NCBI GenBank assembly: GCA_934546745.1 | Contig: CAKTDV010000016.1 | Coordinates: forward strand, 1-64,000 | Direction: 5' to 3' | Source of the DNA: an uncultured Desulfovibrio sp. | Lineage (GTDB): Bacteria; Desulfobacterota; Desulfovibrionia; Desulfovibrionales; Desulfovibrionaceae | DNA: 64,000 bases | Part shown: positions 24,099-31,985 of the stretch, piece by piece | Layout of the letters: every line of letters begins with the position of its first letter | How positions within the stretch are numbered: the stretch's first letter is position 1 | Notes under the pieces: generated by a model | What the model saw: the letters and a program-made list of their open reading frames with translations, nothing else | Told to the model about the DNA's origin: nothing | Databases searched by the model: none | Position numbers and translations under genes: made by a program

Positions 24099-25409
24099 AT
24101 GGATGTCATCATGCTTTCGCGGCTGCAATTCGCCGTAGCCGTGTTTTTCCATTTCATCTTTGTTCCGCTGACGCTGGGCCTGTCGCTGCTCATCGCGCTG
24201 ATGGAAACGCGCTACGTCATGACGGGCGACGAGACCTGGCGCAGGCACGCCAAATTCTGGGGCAAGCTCTTTCTCATCAACTTCACACTGGGCGTCGTGA
24301 CCGGTATCACGCTGGAATTCCAGTTCGGTACCAACTGGTCGCGCTATTCCGAGTATGTGGGCGACATCTTCGGATCCCTGCTGGCCATTGAGGCCACCGT
24401 GGCCTTCTTTCTGGAATCCACCTTCCTTGCCGTATGGCACTTCGGCTGGAACCGCGTGGGCAAAAAAGTCCATCTGCTGAGCATCTGGCTGGTGGTCCTC
24501 GCGGGCAACCTCTCCGCCCTCTGGATCATCCTCGCCAACGGCTTCATGCAGAACCCCCTTGGCTACGTCATCCGCAACGGCCGCGCCGAGCTGGACAACT
24601 TCCTTGCGGTTGTCGCCAATCCCTACGCCTGGGGCATGTACGCGCACACGCTGATTTCCGCGTGGCTGCTTTCCTGCTTCTTCGTGCTGGGCGTCTCCTC
24701 GTGGCACCTGCTGCGCGGGAACCACGTGGACTTCTTCCGCCGCTCGTTCCGCATGGCCGCCCCCATCAGCCTGGCGCTGGCGCTGGCGCTGGCGCTTTCC
24801 GGCGACATCCAGGGCAAGAACGTGGCCACGCTGCAGCCCGCCAAGCTCGCCGCCATGGAAGCGCACTGGGAAACCTCCTCCAATGTGGGCTTCCCCCTGC
24901 TGCTCGTGCCCGATGAGGCCAATGAGACCAACAAGGTGGAAGCCCTGACCCTGCCCGGCCTCATGAGCTGGATCGCCTACGGTGACAGCAACGCCGAAAT
25001 CAAGGGCCTCAAGGACTTCCCCAAGGAAGATCGCCCGCCGGTGACGCCCGTGTTCTGGGCTTTCCGCATCATGGTGGCCCTGGGCGGCGTCTTCATCGTG
25101 CTGGCCGCTTCCGCCTGGTTGCAGCGCAAACGGGACATGCCCTGCGGCGGCCTCATGAAGGCGCTGGTATGGGCCATTCCCCTGCCCTATGTCACCATCG
25201 CCCTCGGCTGGCTTGTGGCCGAAATGGGCCGCCAGCCCTGGATTGTCTATAACCTCATGCGCACCAGCGATGCCGTATCGCCCGTGCCCGCGGGCAACGT
25301 CATGGTCTCGCTGATCGCCTTCATCGTGGTGTACGGCGTTCTCGGCCTGCTCGACATCTTCCTGCTGCGCAAATACGCCTGCAAGGGTCCCGAAGGTACG
25401 GAGGCGTAA
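24099..25409 (+). CDS. cydA: Cytochrome bd ubiquinol oxidase subunit I
   Basis: This quinol oxidase subunit carries haems b558, b595 and d. It has 436 residues from ATG 24099 (GAAGGAGG upstream), so it is the short-Q-loop type. Haem ligands are H18 in AVFFHFIFVP and H183 in MYAHTLISAW; E98 and E106 (AIEATVAFFLEST) fit the proton-channel acidic residues. The quinol-binding GRQPWIVYNLMRTSDAVSP is at about 375-395. In anaerobes this enzyme scavenges oxygen. It forms an operon with cydB, 1 nt away. Confidence 0.96.
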   Translation: MDVIMLSRLQFAVAVFFHFIFVPLTLGLSLLIALMETRYVMTGDETWRRHAKFWGKLFLINFTLGVVTGITLEFQFGTNWSRYSEYVGDIFGSLLAIEATVAFFLESTFLAVWHFGWNRVGKKVHLLSIWLVVLAGNLSALWIILANGFMQNPLGYVIRNGRAELDNFLAVVANPYAWGMYAHTLISAWLLSCFFVLGVSSWHLLRGNHVDFFRRSFRMAAPISLALALALALSGDIQGKNVATLQPAKLAAMEAHWETSSNVGFPLLLVPDEANETNKVEALTLPGLMSWIAYGDSNAEIKGLKDFPKEDRPPVTPVFWAFRIMVALGGVFIVLAASAWLQRKRDMPCGGLMKALVWAIPLPYVTIALGWLVAEMGRQPWIVYNLMRTSDAVSPVPAGNVMVSLIAFIVVYGVLGLLDIFLLRKYACKGPEGTEA

Positions 25410-25410
25410 C

Positions 25411-26439
25411 ATGGAAGCACTGCAAATCATCTGGTTCATTCTCTGGGCGCTGCTCTGGGCCGTCTATTTCGTTCTTGACGGCTTCGATCTGGGCATCGGT
25501 TCCCTGCTGCCCTTCATGGCCGACAACGAAGAGGAACGGCGCTTCATGTACAACGCCGCCGGGCCTTTCTGGGACGGCAACGAAGTCTGGCTGATTTCCG
25601 CCGGCGGCGTGACATTCGCGGCCTTCCCCAAGGTCTATGCCGTCATGTTCAGCGCGCTGTACGCGCCCCTGCTGGCCCTGCTTTTCGCGCTGATCTTCCG
25701 GGCGGTCTCCTTTGAGTTCCGCAACAAGGTGGACAGCCCAGCCTGGCGCGGCCTGTGGGATCTCGTGCATTTCGTCTCCAACCTGACGCCCTGTCTGCTG
25801 CTGGGCGTGGCCTTCGCCAATCTCTTCATGGGCATCCCGGTGGACGCCAAGGGTGTCTATCACGGCAGCCTTGTGGCCCTGCTCAATCCCTACGGGCTGG
25901 CCGGGGGCATCTTCTTCCTGTGCATCTTCTGCCTGCACGGTTCGCTGTGGCTGGCCATCAAGAGCACCGGGGCCCTCAAGCAGCGCGCCATCACCGCGTC
26001 CTGCCTGTTCTGGCCCATCGTGCTGATTCTGCTGCTGGCCTTCCTCGTGCTGACGGCCTTCTACACCAACCTGCTTGACAACTACCTGTCCGCCCCGGCC
26101 CTGCTGCTTCTGCCGGTCGTGGCGCTTGCCGGGCTGCTGGGCGCGCGCCTCATGCTTGGCAAGGGCAAGCTCTGGCTCGCCTGGGCGTGCAGCTCGCTCT
26201 TCATCATCGGCGTCACCTTCTTTGGCGTCATGGGCATGTTCCCCGGCATGATCATCTCCTCGATGGATCCCGCCGCCACCCTGACGGCCTTCAACGCCTC
26301 CTCGTCCGAGAAGACCCTTCAGATCATGCTCACGGTGGCCCTCGTCATGGTGCCCATCGTGCTGCTCTATCAGGTCTGGGTCTACCGGCTCTTCTCCCAT
26401 GAGCTGACGGCCGAACATCTGGACGATCACGCCTACTAG
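25411..26439 (+). CDS. cydB: Cytochrome bd ubiquinol oxidase subunit II
   Basis: This is a 342-residue membrane protein with about nine hydrophobic segments, partner of CydA. It shows the N-terminal YFVLDGFDLGIGSLLPF and AAGPFWDGNEVWLISAGG typical of CydB, and a C-terminal VALVMVPIVLLYQVWVYRLF. It starts 1 nt after the cydA stop. No cydX-like small gene follows: the next 60 bp contain no credible short membrane ORF. A bidirectional terminator lies downstream. Confidence 0.96.
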   Translation: MEALQIIWFILWALLWAVYFVLDGFDLGIGSLLPFMADNEEERRFMYNAAGPFWDGNEVWLISAGGVTFAAFPKVYAVMFSALYAPLLALLFALIFRAVSFEFRNKVDSPAWRGLWDLVHFVSNLTPCLLLGVAFANLFMGIPVDAKGVYHGSLVALLNPYGLAGGIFFLCIFCLHGSLWLAIKSTGALKQRAITASCLFWPIVLILLLAFLVLTAFYTNLLDNYLSAPALLLLPVVALAGLLGARLMLGKGKLWLAWACSSLFIIGVTFFGVMGMFPGMIISSMDPAATLTAFNASSSEKTLQIMLTVALVMVPIVLLYQVWVYRLFSHELTAEHLDDHAY

Positions 26440-26501
26440 CCAACCATCCCGGACCACAGACATACCGGGGGAGCGGCAACGCGCCCCCTTCCTGCAACGA
26501 C

Positions 26502-26538
26502 AAAAGCCGCCGTCTTCTCACAGAAGGCGGCGGCTTTT
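26502..26538. terminator. Bidirectional terminator between cydB and the cytochrome b gene
   Basis: Sixteen-bp arms (26502-26517 and 26523-26538, one G-T mismatch) start with AAAA and end with TTTT, so each strand gets a short U tract. Confidence 0.75.
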
Positions 26539-26582
26539 CATCTCTCCCGCTTCCCCGGAGCGTCCCAGTTCCGTTTCCCGCG

Positions 26583-27095
26583 CTACCTGGGCATAACCCG
26601 CATACCGCCGTATGGGGAAAATTCCCCGCCGCCAGCACGGCGGCGCAACCATTTTCCCTGGCGCGCAAGACGCACAAGAACCAGCGGCAAAAAACAGAGC
26701 GCGGCGGCAAGGTGCAGCAGCTTGACGCAGGGATACAACGCGCCATAGAGGGAAAAGTCCGCAAGATTGTGCAGCATCAGGAGCAGGCCGGAAAGACAGA
26801 GGAGAAAGAGCAGCGCAAGACGGCTATAACCGAATACCGTCAGGCGGTATTCCTTCCGTCCGGCAACCATCCAGACAACGGCGGCATAGGCCAGCAGAAA
26901 GAGCAGCAGCGCGCCGGCCCAGTAATGGCACAGCGCGGGCCTGTCCAGCAGCGGACGCGGGAAGACAAGGGCGACAGGACCGGAGGAATGCCAGCCCAGC
27001 GGCAGATGCGCCAGCCCTGTGACCAGAGAGCAAAGAACGGCAAAGAACCACAGCCAACGGAAAAACGTGGAAAAAAGCCAGCGTCGCCGTCTCAT
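26583..27095 (-). CDS. Cytochrome b-type membrane anchor subunit
   Basis: This 170-residue protein has four hydrophobic helices (about 12-30, 52-78, 88-112 and 123-145). Histidines sit where haem ligands would be in di-haem b561/formate-dehydrogenase gamma folds: TGLAHLPLGW, CHYWAGALLLFLL, LLMLHNLADF and LLHLAAALCF. It overlaps the upstream Fe-S protein gene by 4 nt (ATGA) and must be its partner, passing electrons between the quinone pool and the periplasmic Fe-S subunit. It is shorter than FdnI-like proteins, and no catalytic subunit is adjacent. Confidence 0.65.
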   Translation of the reverse strand: MRRRRWLFSTFFRWLWFFAVLCSLVTGLAHLPLGWHSSGPVALVFPRPLLDRPALCHYWAGALLLFLLAYAAVVWMVAGRKEYRLTVFGYSRLALLFLLCLSGLLLMLHNLADFSLYGALYPCVKLLHLAAALCFLPLVLVRLARQGKWLRRRAGGGEFSPYGGMRVMPR

Positions 27096-28069
27096 GGGCG
27101 TTCCCTCCTTCCGTCCCGCCAGAGACGCAGCACGGCCAGCCCCGCACCCACAAGGGGCGCGCCAAAAAGCAGGCGCACCAGGGAATTCTCACGCGCCATG
27201 CTGATCCCCGCGGGCCGCAGACTGGGCATGCCCGGGCCGATGCCGTTCTGCGTCAGCAAAGCGGCCTCGATATGGCGGAAGGGGATGGAAGAGACATAGA
27301 AAAGGGACGTTCCACCGTTCTCCCGCCTGCCGAACACCTCGCCGTCGCGTTCTCCGGCCAGCGTCTCCGCAAGGCGGGCCATGTCCCGCCAGGAGCCGAA
27401 ATACTGCGCCTTGCGGGGACACGCCCCCACACAGACGGGAATGCCGCCGTCACGCAGGCGCTCCCAGCAAAAATCGCATTTGAAGGCCATGCCGCCGCCC
27501 AGAAGGCGCGGCGCCATGTTCAGATAGGGACCGACGCCAGCCTGTATCATGGGGAAGAACCACGGGCAGGCACGCGGACAGCGCCCCGCGCCGAGGCAAA
27601 GGCGGCGGGAGGCATGGACGGCGCCGGTGCGTTCCTGACGCAGGGCCCCGGTAGGGCAGAGACTGACGCACGGGGGATTGAGGCAGTGAAAACAGCGGCG
27701 CGGCAGAAAGACGGCTCTCCGCCGCCCCTGCCAGACGAGGCTGCATTGCTGCACATACATCCAGGTGTAGGGCGTCAACCTCCAGCGCACATCCCTGCGC
27801 GAAGACCAGTCACCCGTCCGTACCCAGGACCAGATCGATCGAGGGATCGGCTGGACGGGCACAGGCATCCGGTCGCCGTTCGCCGCGCGGCAGGCGGCAA
27901 CGCACGCGCCGCAACCGCCGCATGCGTCCACGTCAATGACAACGGCGCGGGCCTCTTCCGGCGGCGTCACACACGCCGCCGGAGCCGTGGTTGCGGCGGA
28001 CAGAGGCGCGGCAGCCAGCAGCCCGCCTCCAGCAAACACGCGCAACGCGGCGCGACGTCCAGGATTCAT
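27092..28069 (-). CDS. Periplasmic ferredoxin-like Fe-S subunit (HybA/FdnH type) missing one cluster ligand
   Basis: This 325-residue protein has an RR-containing N-terminus (GRRAALRVFAGGGLLAA), likely a Tat signal, and a hydrophobic stretch near the C-terminus (LLFGAPLVGAGLAVL) that may anchor it. Four Cys groups follow the DmsB/HybA plan: C50/C53/C56/C60, C126/C129/C134/C138, C158/C164/C168 and C198/C201/C213/C217. The third group reads CLGAGRCPRACP: Ala161 stands where the second Cys is expected, so one cluster is likely 3Fe-4S or has another ligand. Family members carry electrons between a catalytic subunit and a membrane cytochrome b; none is encoded nearby. Confidence 0.7.
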   Translation of the reverse strand: MNPGRRAALRVFAGGGLLAAAPLSAATTAPAACVTPPEEARAVVIDVDACGGCGACVAACRAANGDRMPVPVQPIPRSIWSWVRTGDWSSRRDVRWRLTPYTWMYVQQCSLVWQGRRRAVFLPRRCFHCLNPPCVSLCPTGALRQERTGAVHASRRLCLGAGRCPRACPWFFPMIQAGVGPYLNMAPRLLGGGMAFKCDFCWERLRDGGIPVCVGACPRKAQYFGSWRDMARLAETLAGERDGEVFGRRENGGTSLFYVSSIPFRHIEAALLTQNGIGPGMPSLRPAGISMARENSLVRLLFGAPLVGAGLAVLRLWRDGRRERP

Positions 28070-28108
28070 GCTTCCGCCTCCATGTTCAGACCATAGAGCC
28101 GCTCCGGA

Positions 28109-29524
28109 TTACCCGCCGCTGCCGGAAGGCTCAAAGGCCGACGGCGGACGCCAGCGCCAGAGAAGGGCCAGCGGCGGCAGGAGGCCGGCAACTTCGGCAA
28201 CTTCGCGGGGGGCCACAAGGCCAAGGCCGTACCAGAGCCCCATCGCGGCGGCAATGACGCCAAGCATGAGCGCCCACTGCGCCGCCGTCATGGGTCGCGC
28301 CGCCCACTGAAAGAAGCTCACCGTCAGGATGGCCACCCAGATTTTGGTGATGGTCAGGGCAAGGGCCGCGCCTTCCAGAGGCATGCGGGGAATGAGCCAC
28401 CAGCAGCAGGCCACGTTCACGATCAGCCCGCTCAGATAGAAACAGAGCAGGAGCGTATGCCGCCGCATACTTATCATGGCATAGGCCGCCAGATTGTGCA
28501 GAAAAGCCGTCGCCAGGCAGGGCGTCAACATTTTCTGGGCCGTGACGGCATGTTTGAGGTGTTCCCCGTAGATAAGCGGAAAAATCCGATCGTTCTCCAC
28601 GCAGAGCAGATAGATCATGGGCAGGGCCACTGCCCAGAGGGAACGGGCCGTCTGCCCGGCCAGTTCCCGGAAAGCGTCGCGGTTCTCCTTCCAGAGCCGG
28701 GAAAGCATGGGAAAGATGACCTTGCCCAGCAGCGCGCTGGAGATCATCATGGACAGTCCCTCCACCATTTCCCAGGCGACGCCATAGGCCGCGACGGCGT
28801 CGTCCCCGCCGTAGTCCTTGAGGAAGAACAGGTTCAGTTTGTTATAGAGCATGGCGCAGGCGGCCATGCAGGTGAAGATGAGGCCGCTGCGCATACGCCG
28901 CGCCAGATCGAGGAACTGTCCCCAGCCAAAGCGGGAAAAGGGGTTGCGCCCGATGGCCCGCACGGCAAAGGCGAAGCAGAGGGAAGATTCCACAGCCTTG
29001 TAGAGCGCCACCACCAGCGGCGGCGCTCCCAGAAGAAAGGCGGCGACGCCAAAGCCGATACCCAGAACGGCGGCGGGAATGCGTATGCGCATCTCCACAT
29101 CCTGCCGTCCCCGCGCCTGACACAGGGCAAAGAAGGTATCGCTGATGCCATCGATACCAAAACCCGCGGCAATGCAGAGGACAATCAGCCGCAGTTCCGG
29201 GGAATAGTTGGCCTTGGCGGCAACGATGAGCCAGGTTGCGCCAAGGGCGACGAACAGAAGCGCGCACTTCAGCCACAGGACTTCGCCAAGCAGAACCGTG
29301 GGGCGGGCGTCCCGGCGGGAGAAGGACGACAGCAGAAAGTCGTTCAGCCCGGCATCCGCCGCCGTCTTCACCAGATAGCCGTAACCGAGGGCCAGCATAA
29401 TCTGGCCCAGCAGAAACGGATCGTTGCGCGACAGCAGGATGGTGAACAGGGTCCACGAGAGGTCGCGCGTCCACTGCGCCCCAAGGATGTAGCCGAGGCG
29501 TCGCGGAATGCTTTTCAGCTTCAT
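28109..29524 (-). CDS. Wzx-like polysaccharide/lipid-linked oligosaccharide flippase
   Basis: This 471-residue MATE/MVF-superfamily membrane protein starts at ATG 29524, with about 12-14 hydrophobic helices. Landmarks of the oligosaccharide flippase group include the N-terminal SWTLFTILLSRNDPFLLGQ with an early membrane-embedded Arg, AAFGxDGISD-type helix 4 (AAGFGIDGISDTFF), and LYNKLNLFFLKDYGGDDAVA at mid-protein. It should move a lipid-linked glycan across the inner membrane. It sits 7 nt after the adaptor gene in the leftward operon opposite the glycosyltransferases. Substrate is inferred from this context. Confidence 0.75.
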   Translation of the reverse strand: MKLKSIPRRLGYILGAQWTRDLSWTLFTILLSRNDPFLLGQIMLALGYGYLVKTAADAGLNDFLLSSFSRRDARPTVLLGEVLWLKCALLFVALGATWLIVAAKANYSPELRLIVLCIAAGFGIDGISDTFFALCQARGRQDVEMRIRIPAAVLGIGFGVAAFLLGAPPLVVALYKAVESSLCFAFAVRAIGRNPFSRFGWGQFLDLARRMRSGLIFTCMAACAMLYNKLNLFFLKDYGGDDAVAAYGVAWEMVEGLSMMISSALLGKVIFPMLSRLWKENRDAFRELAGQTARSLWAVALPMIYLLCVENDRIFPLIYGEHLKHAVTAQKMLTPCLATAFLHNLAAYAMISMRRHTLLLCFYLSGLIVNVACCWWLIPRMPLEGAALALTITKIWVAILTVSFFQWAARPMTAAQWALMLGVIAAAMGLWYGLGLVAPREVAEVAGLLPPLALLWRWRPPSAFEPSGSGG

Positions 29525-29531
29525 GGGGGCT

Positions 29532-30443
29532 CTACTGCTTGACGGCAAAGCGCACCACGGCCTTGTAGCCGGGCTTGAGCTCAAAATTGTGATTGGGCAC
29601 GCTCAGTTCCACCGTATAATAGGAAGGATTGGCCACGTTCATGTCGCTGGCCGTCCAGGAAATTTCCGAAATCGTGGCGGCAAACACCTTGTCCCGTAGG
29701 GATGCGATGGAGACTTCCGCCTGATCCCCCACGGCAAGATGTGACAGTTCCCCCTCATAGACGGGCACCTGGATGATTACGGGATCCAGCCGTCCCACCA
29801 TGACAACCTGCGCGCCGCGCGGCAACAGGGCGCCCTCGCTGACGGCGCCATCCACGGAAAGCACATGCCCGCTGATGGGGGCCGTCAGCACCAGTTGGGA
29901 GGGGAGTGACGCGCCGGGCTTCAGCGGTTCCTCAAAGGACTCCTGGATTTCCGCCAGACGGCGCTGGAAATTGGCGTCGTTCTTGCGCATGGTGACGCGC
30001 AGAAGCTCAATGCGCTCCTGGAGCGAGGTCACATCCTGCTCCAGACGGCTCAGGGCCTGCCGGGAACCAAGGCCGCTGGCCGCCAGCTGCCGGGCCTTAT
30101 TGCGCTGGGCGACGGTCTCCGCAAGGCTGGACTGCAATTGCAGCAGACTGCTTCTGATACCGTCGTTGTTGCCGCCCATGCTCAGTTCCTGCGCCAGCTG
30201 GCGCTCGTCGGCAATCTCAAGGTGGTAGCGCAGCAGGGGCGCGCCTTTCTCAACGCGATCGCCGGGATGCGCCAGCACTTCGTCCACAACCCCGTTAAAG
30301 GGCATGGAGGCCTGGCGCGTGACCGTGGCCACCACCTTGCCCGTGGCGCGGGAAACCTCCGCCGCCGCCGCGGGAACCGCCGTCAGCAGCAGGCAGATCA
30401 GAACGGCGACGCCCGTCAGACGGCAAAAAATCTGCGTGGCCAT
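29532..30443 (-). CDS. Periplasmic adaptor protein (HlyD/MFP family)
   Basis: This 303-residue protein from ATG 30443 (GGAGGTG upstream) has a signal peptide ending TAVPAAAA. A biotinyl-lipoyl half (MPFNGVVDEVLAHPGDRVEK) leads into a coiled-coil hairpin (about 70-180; LQLQSSLAETVAQRNKARQL, LSRLEQDVTSLQERIELLR). The second lipoyl half is LVLTAPISGHVLSVDGAVSE, followed by a beta-barrel (VIIQVPVYEGELSHLAVGDQ). Such adaptors bridge an inner-membrane pump to a TolC-type channel; the channel gene is 4 nt upstream, but no pump gene is present. Because it has no N-terminal membrane anchor beyond the signal, it resembles the secreted type. Confidence 0.8.
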   Translation of the reverse strand: MATQIFCRLTGVAVLICLLLTAVPAAAAEVSRATGKVVATVTRQASMPFNGVVDEVLAHPGDRVEKGAPLLRYHLEIADERQLAQELSMGGNNDGIRSSLLQLQSSLAETVAQRNKARQLAASGLGSRQALSRLEQDVTSLQERIELLRVTMRKNDANFQRRLAEIQESFEEPLKPGASLPSQLVLTAPISGHVLSVDGAVSEGALLPRGAQVVMVGRLDPVIIQVPVYEGELSHLAVGDQAEVSIASLRDKVFAATISEISWTASDMNVANPSYYTVELSVPNHNFELKPGYKAVVRFAVKQ

Positions 30444-30447
30444 ACCT

Positions 30448-31908
30448 TTACACCTCCTTGGCGGGCTGCCCGAGGAAATATTCCTGCAACATCCCGGAAA
30501 CAAACATCCATTGCAGCTTGGCCAGCTCCACTTCCTTTTCGGCTTCTATCAGAGCCACCTGGGCATTGATCATGGCTTCGTGGGCGCTGGTTACGGCAGG
30601 CAGGGGTGTCAGCCCCTCGTTGAAGGCAATCCCGGCTTCCTTGAAGCGCATTTCCGCCGTCTCGAACTGTACCTTGATCAGGCGCACGTTGGTTTCGGCA
30701 AGGGAGAGCTTCTGTTCCGCCTGCAGCCATTGGTTGGAATAGTCGGTACGGGCGTTGGCCTGCTTGTGAAAGGCCTGCGCCTTCTTCATGCGGGCCGTCT
30801 GCACGCCTCTGTAGCGGCGTCCCCAGTCAATGAGGGGAAAGTCAAAATACAGATGCAGGAACGTATCCCTCTCCCCGTTGGCGGGCTGGTACTGCCCGGC
30901 GGGAGGATTGTGATTCATCTGCAGGGTCATGTTGGGCACATATTCAGCCCAGGCGACCATGATATTGTAATCGGCCAGCTTGATCTGTCCCCGCAGGAGG
31001 TACTGATCCTCCGTCAGGCTCCAGCGGTCCTCCCAGTTGAGACGGTGGCCGTCAAACTGCCGGATCAGGGGGCGCACGCTGCCGGAATCCACGGCCAGAC
31101 GCTGACGGGGATCGACGCCCGCCAGAATCTTGAGCTGCGTCAGGAGCATGGTTTCCTGCATCCTGCCCTTTTCCAGCGCCAGTTCGGCCTCCTTCAGCTG
31201 TTGTTCGGCCACGTTGCGCTGCACCCCCTGGCGGCCGTCCACGGTCTCCACCTGCTGCCAGTATTCCAGCGAGGTCCTGCTCTGATCCGGCAGGGCCCGC
31301 ATGACGTTGTTGATGCGCCGCCGGGCGTCAAGCTCCGTATAGGCGGACGCAATCTTGTAAATGGCCTGCCCCACGGCCTTGCGGTGCGATGCCAGCGCCA
31401 GATTTGTCATCAGATCCTGTGCCGAATGCTCAAAATAGGTGCGGAGCGGATTGGGAAACGACGTGTAGAAACCGACCTCATAGCTCGTCTGCCCATAGCG
31501 CTTGGGCTTGTCAGGCTCATTGGTGTTATAGCGCGTCAGATTGTTGGAGACGGTGATGGTCATGCGCGGTTCCGGCAGGTACTTCCATGCCGCGTCAGTA
31601 CGCGCCAGCCGCCGTATTTCCAGTTCCACGGCGCTGTTCACCAGCAGAGGCGACTGCTGTATGGTCAGAAAGACGCAATCCTCAAAGCGGAACGTCTTGG
31701 AGGGGTCATAAAGATTGGGAATGGCCGCCTCCAGCTTCTCCTTCTGCGATACCGGCACGCCGGGAGCCTCGTCCAGCCAGTGCTTCGCGGGCAACTGGGG
31801 GGAATCCATCCCCGCCTTGGTGGACGCGCACCCCGCACCGCCCAGCAGGGCACAGGCAAGCGCCGCCGCCGCAACGCGCATCAGGCGTTTTTTCTCTCTT
31901 GTCTTCAT
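30448..31908 (-). CDS. TolC-like outer-membrane efflux lipoprotein
   Basis: This is a 486-residue outer-membrane channel of the OEP family. The N-terminus is a lipoprotein signal with lipobox LGGAGC and a likely lipidated Cys at about 27. The mature protein has the two helical OEP repeats: roughly 75-260 (VELEIRRLARTDAAWKYLPE, periplasmic helices with many Gln/Glu/Ala) and 290-475 (GQIKLADYNIMVAWAEYVPN, AEQKLSLAETNVRLIKVQFE). GGGGAGA precedes the start. It lies between the large acyl-assembly gene and the adaptor. It should form the exit duct for whatever the locus exports. Confidence 0.8.
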   Translation of the reverse strand: MKTREKKRLMRVAAAALACALLGGAGCASTKAGMDSPQLPAKHWLDEAPGVPVSQKEKLEAAIPNLYDPSKTFRFEDCVFLTIQQSPLLVNSAVELEIRRLARTDAAWKYLPEPRMTITVSNNLTRYNTNEPDKPKRYGQTSYEVGFYTSFPNPLRTYFEHSAQDLMTNLALASHRKAVGQAIYKIASAYTELDARRRINNVMRALPDQSRTSLEYWQQVETVDGRQGVQRNVAEQQLKEAELALEKGRMQETMLLTQLKILAGVDPRQRLAVDSGSVRPLIRQFDGHRLNWEDRWSLTEDQYLLRGQIKLADYNIMVAWAEYVPNMTLQMNHNPPAGQYQPANGERDTFLHLYFDFPLIDWGRRYRGVQTARMKKAQAFHKQANARTDYSNQWLQAEQKLSLAETNVRLIKVQFETAEMRFKEAGIAFNEGLTPLPAVTSAHEAMINAQVALIEAEKEVELAKLQWMFVSGMLQEYFLGQPAKEV

Positions 31909-31985
31909 AGTCTCCCCTTTCCCGTCCAGCGCCTTGTACGCCGGAACATAATCCCTTTTCCGCAGGGCTCCGAAAAGGCGAATGG

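Noticed and set aside
31954..31978. Hairpin CCTTTTC/GAAAAGG between the acyltransferase-ACP gene and the TolC-like gene as a terminator.
   Set aside because: The stem is only 7 bp and AT-rich, with no U tract, so the operon more likely reads through.
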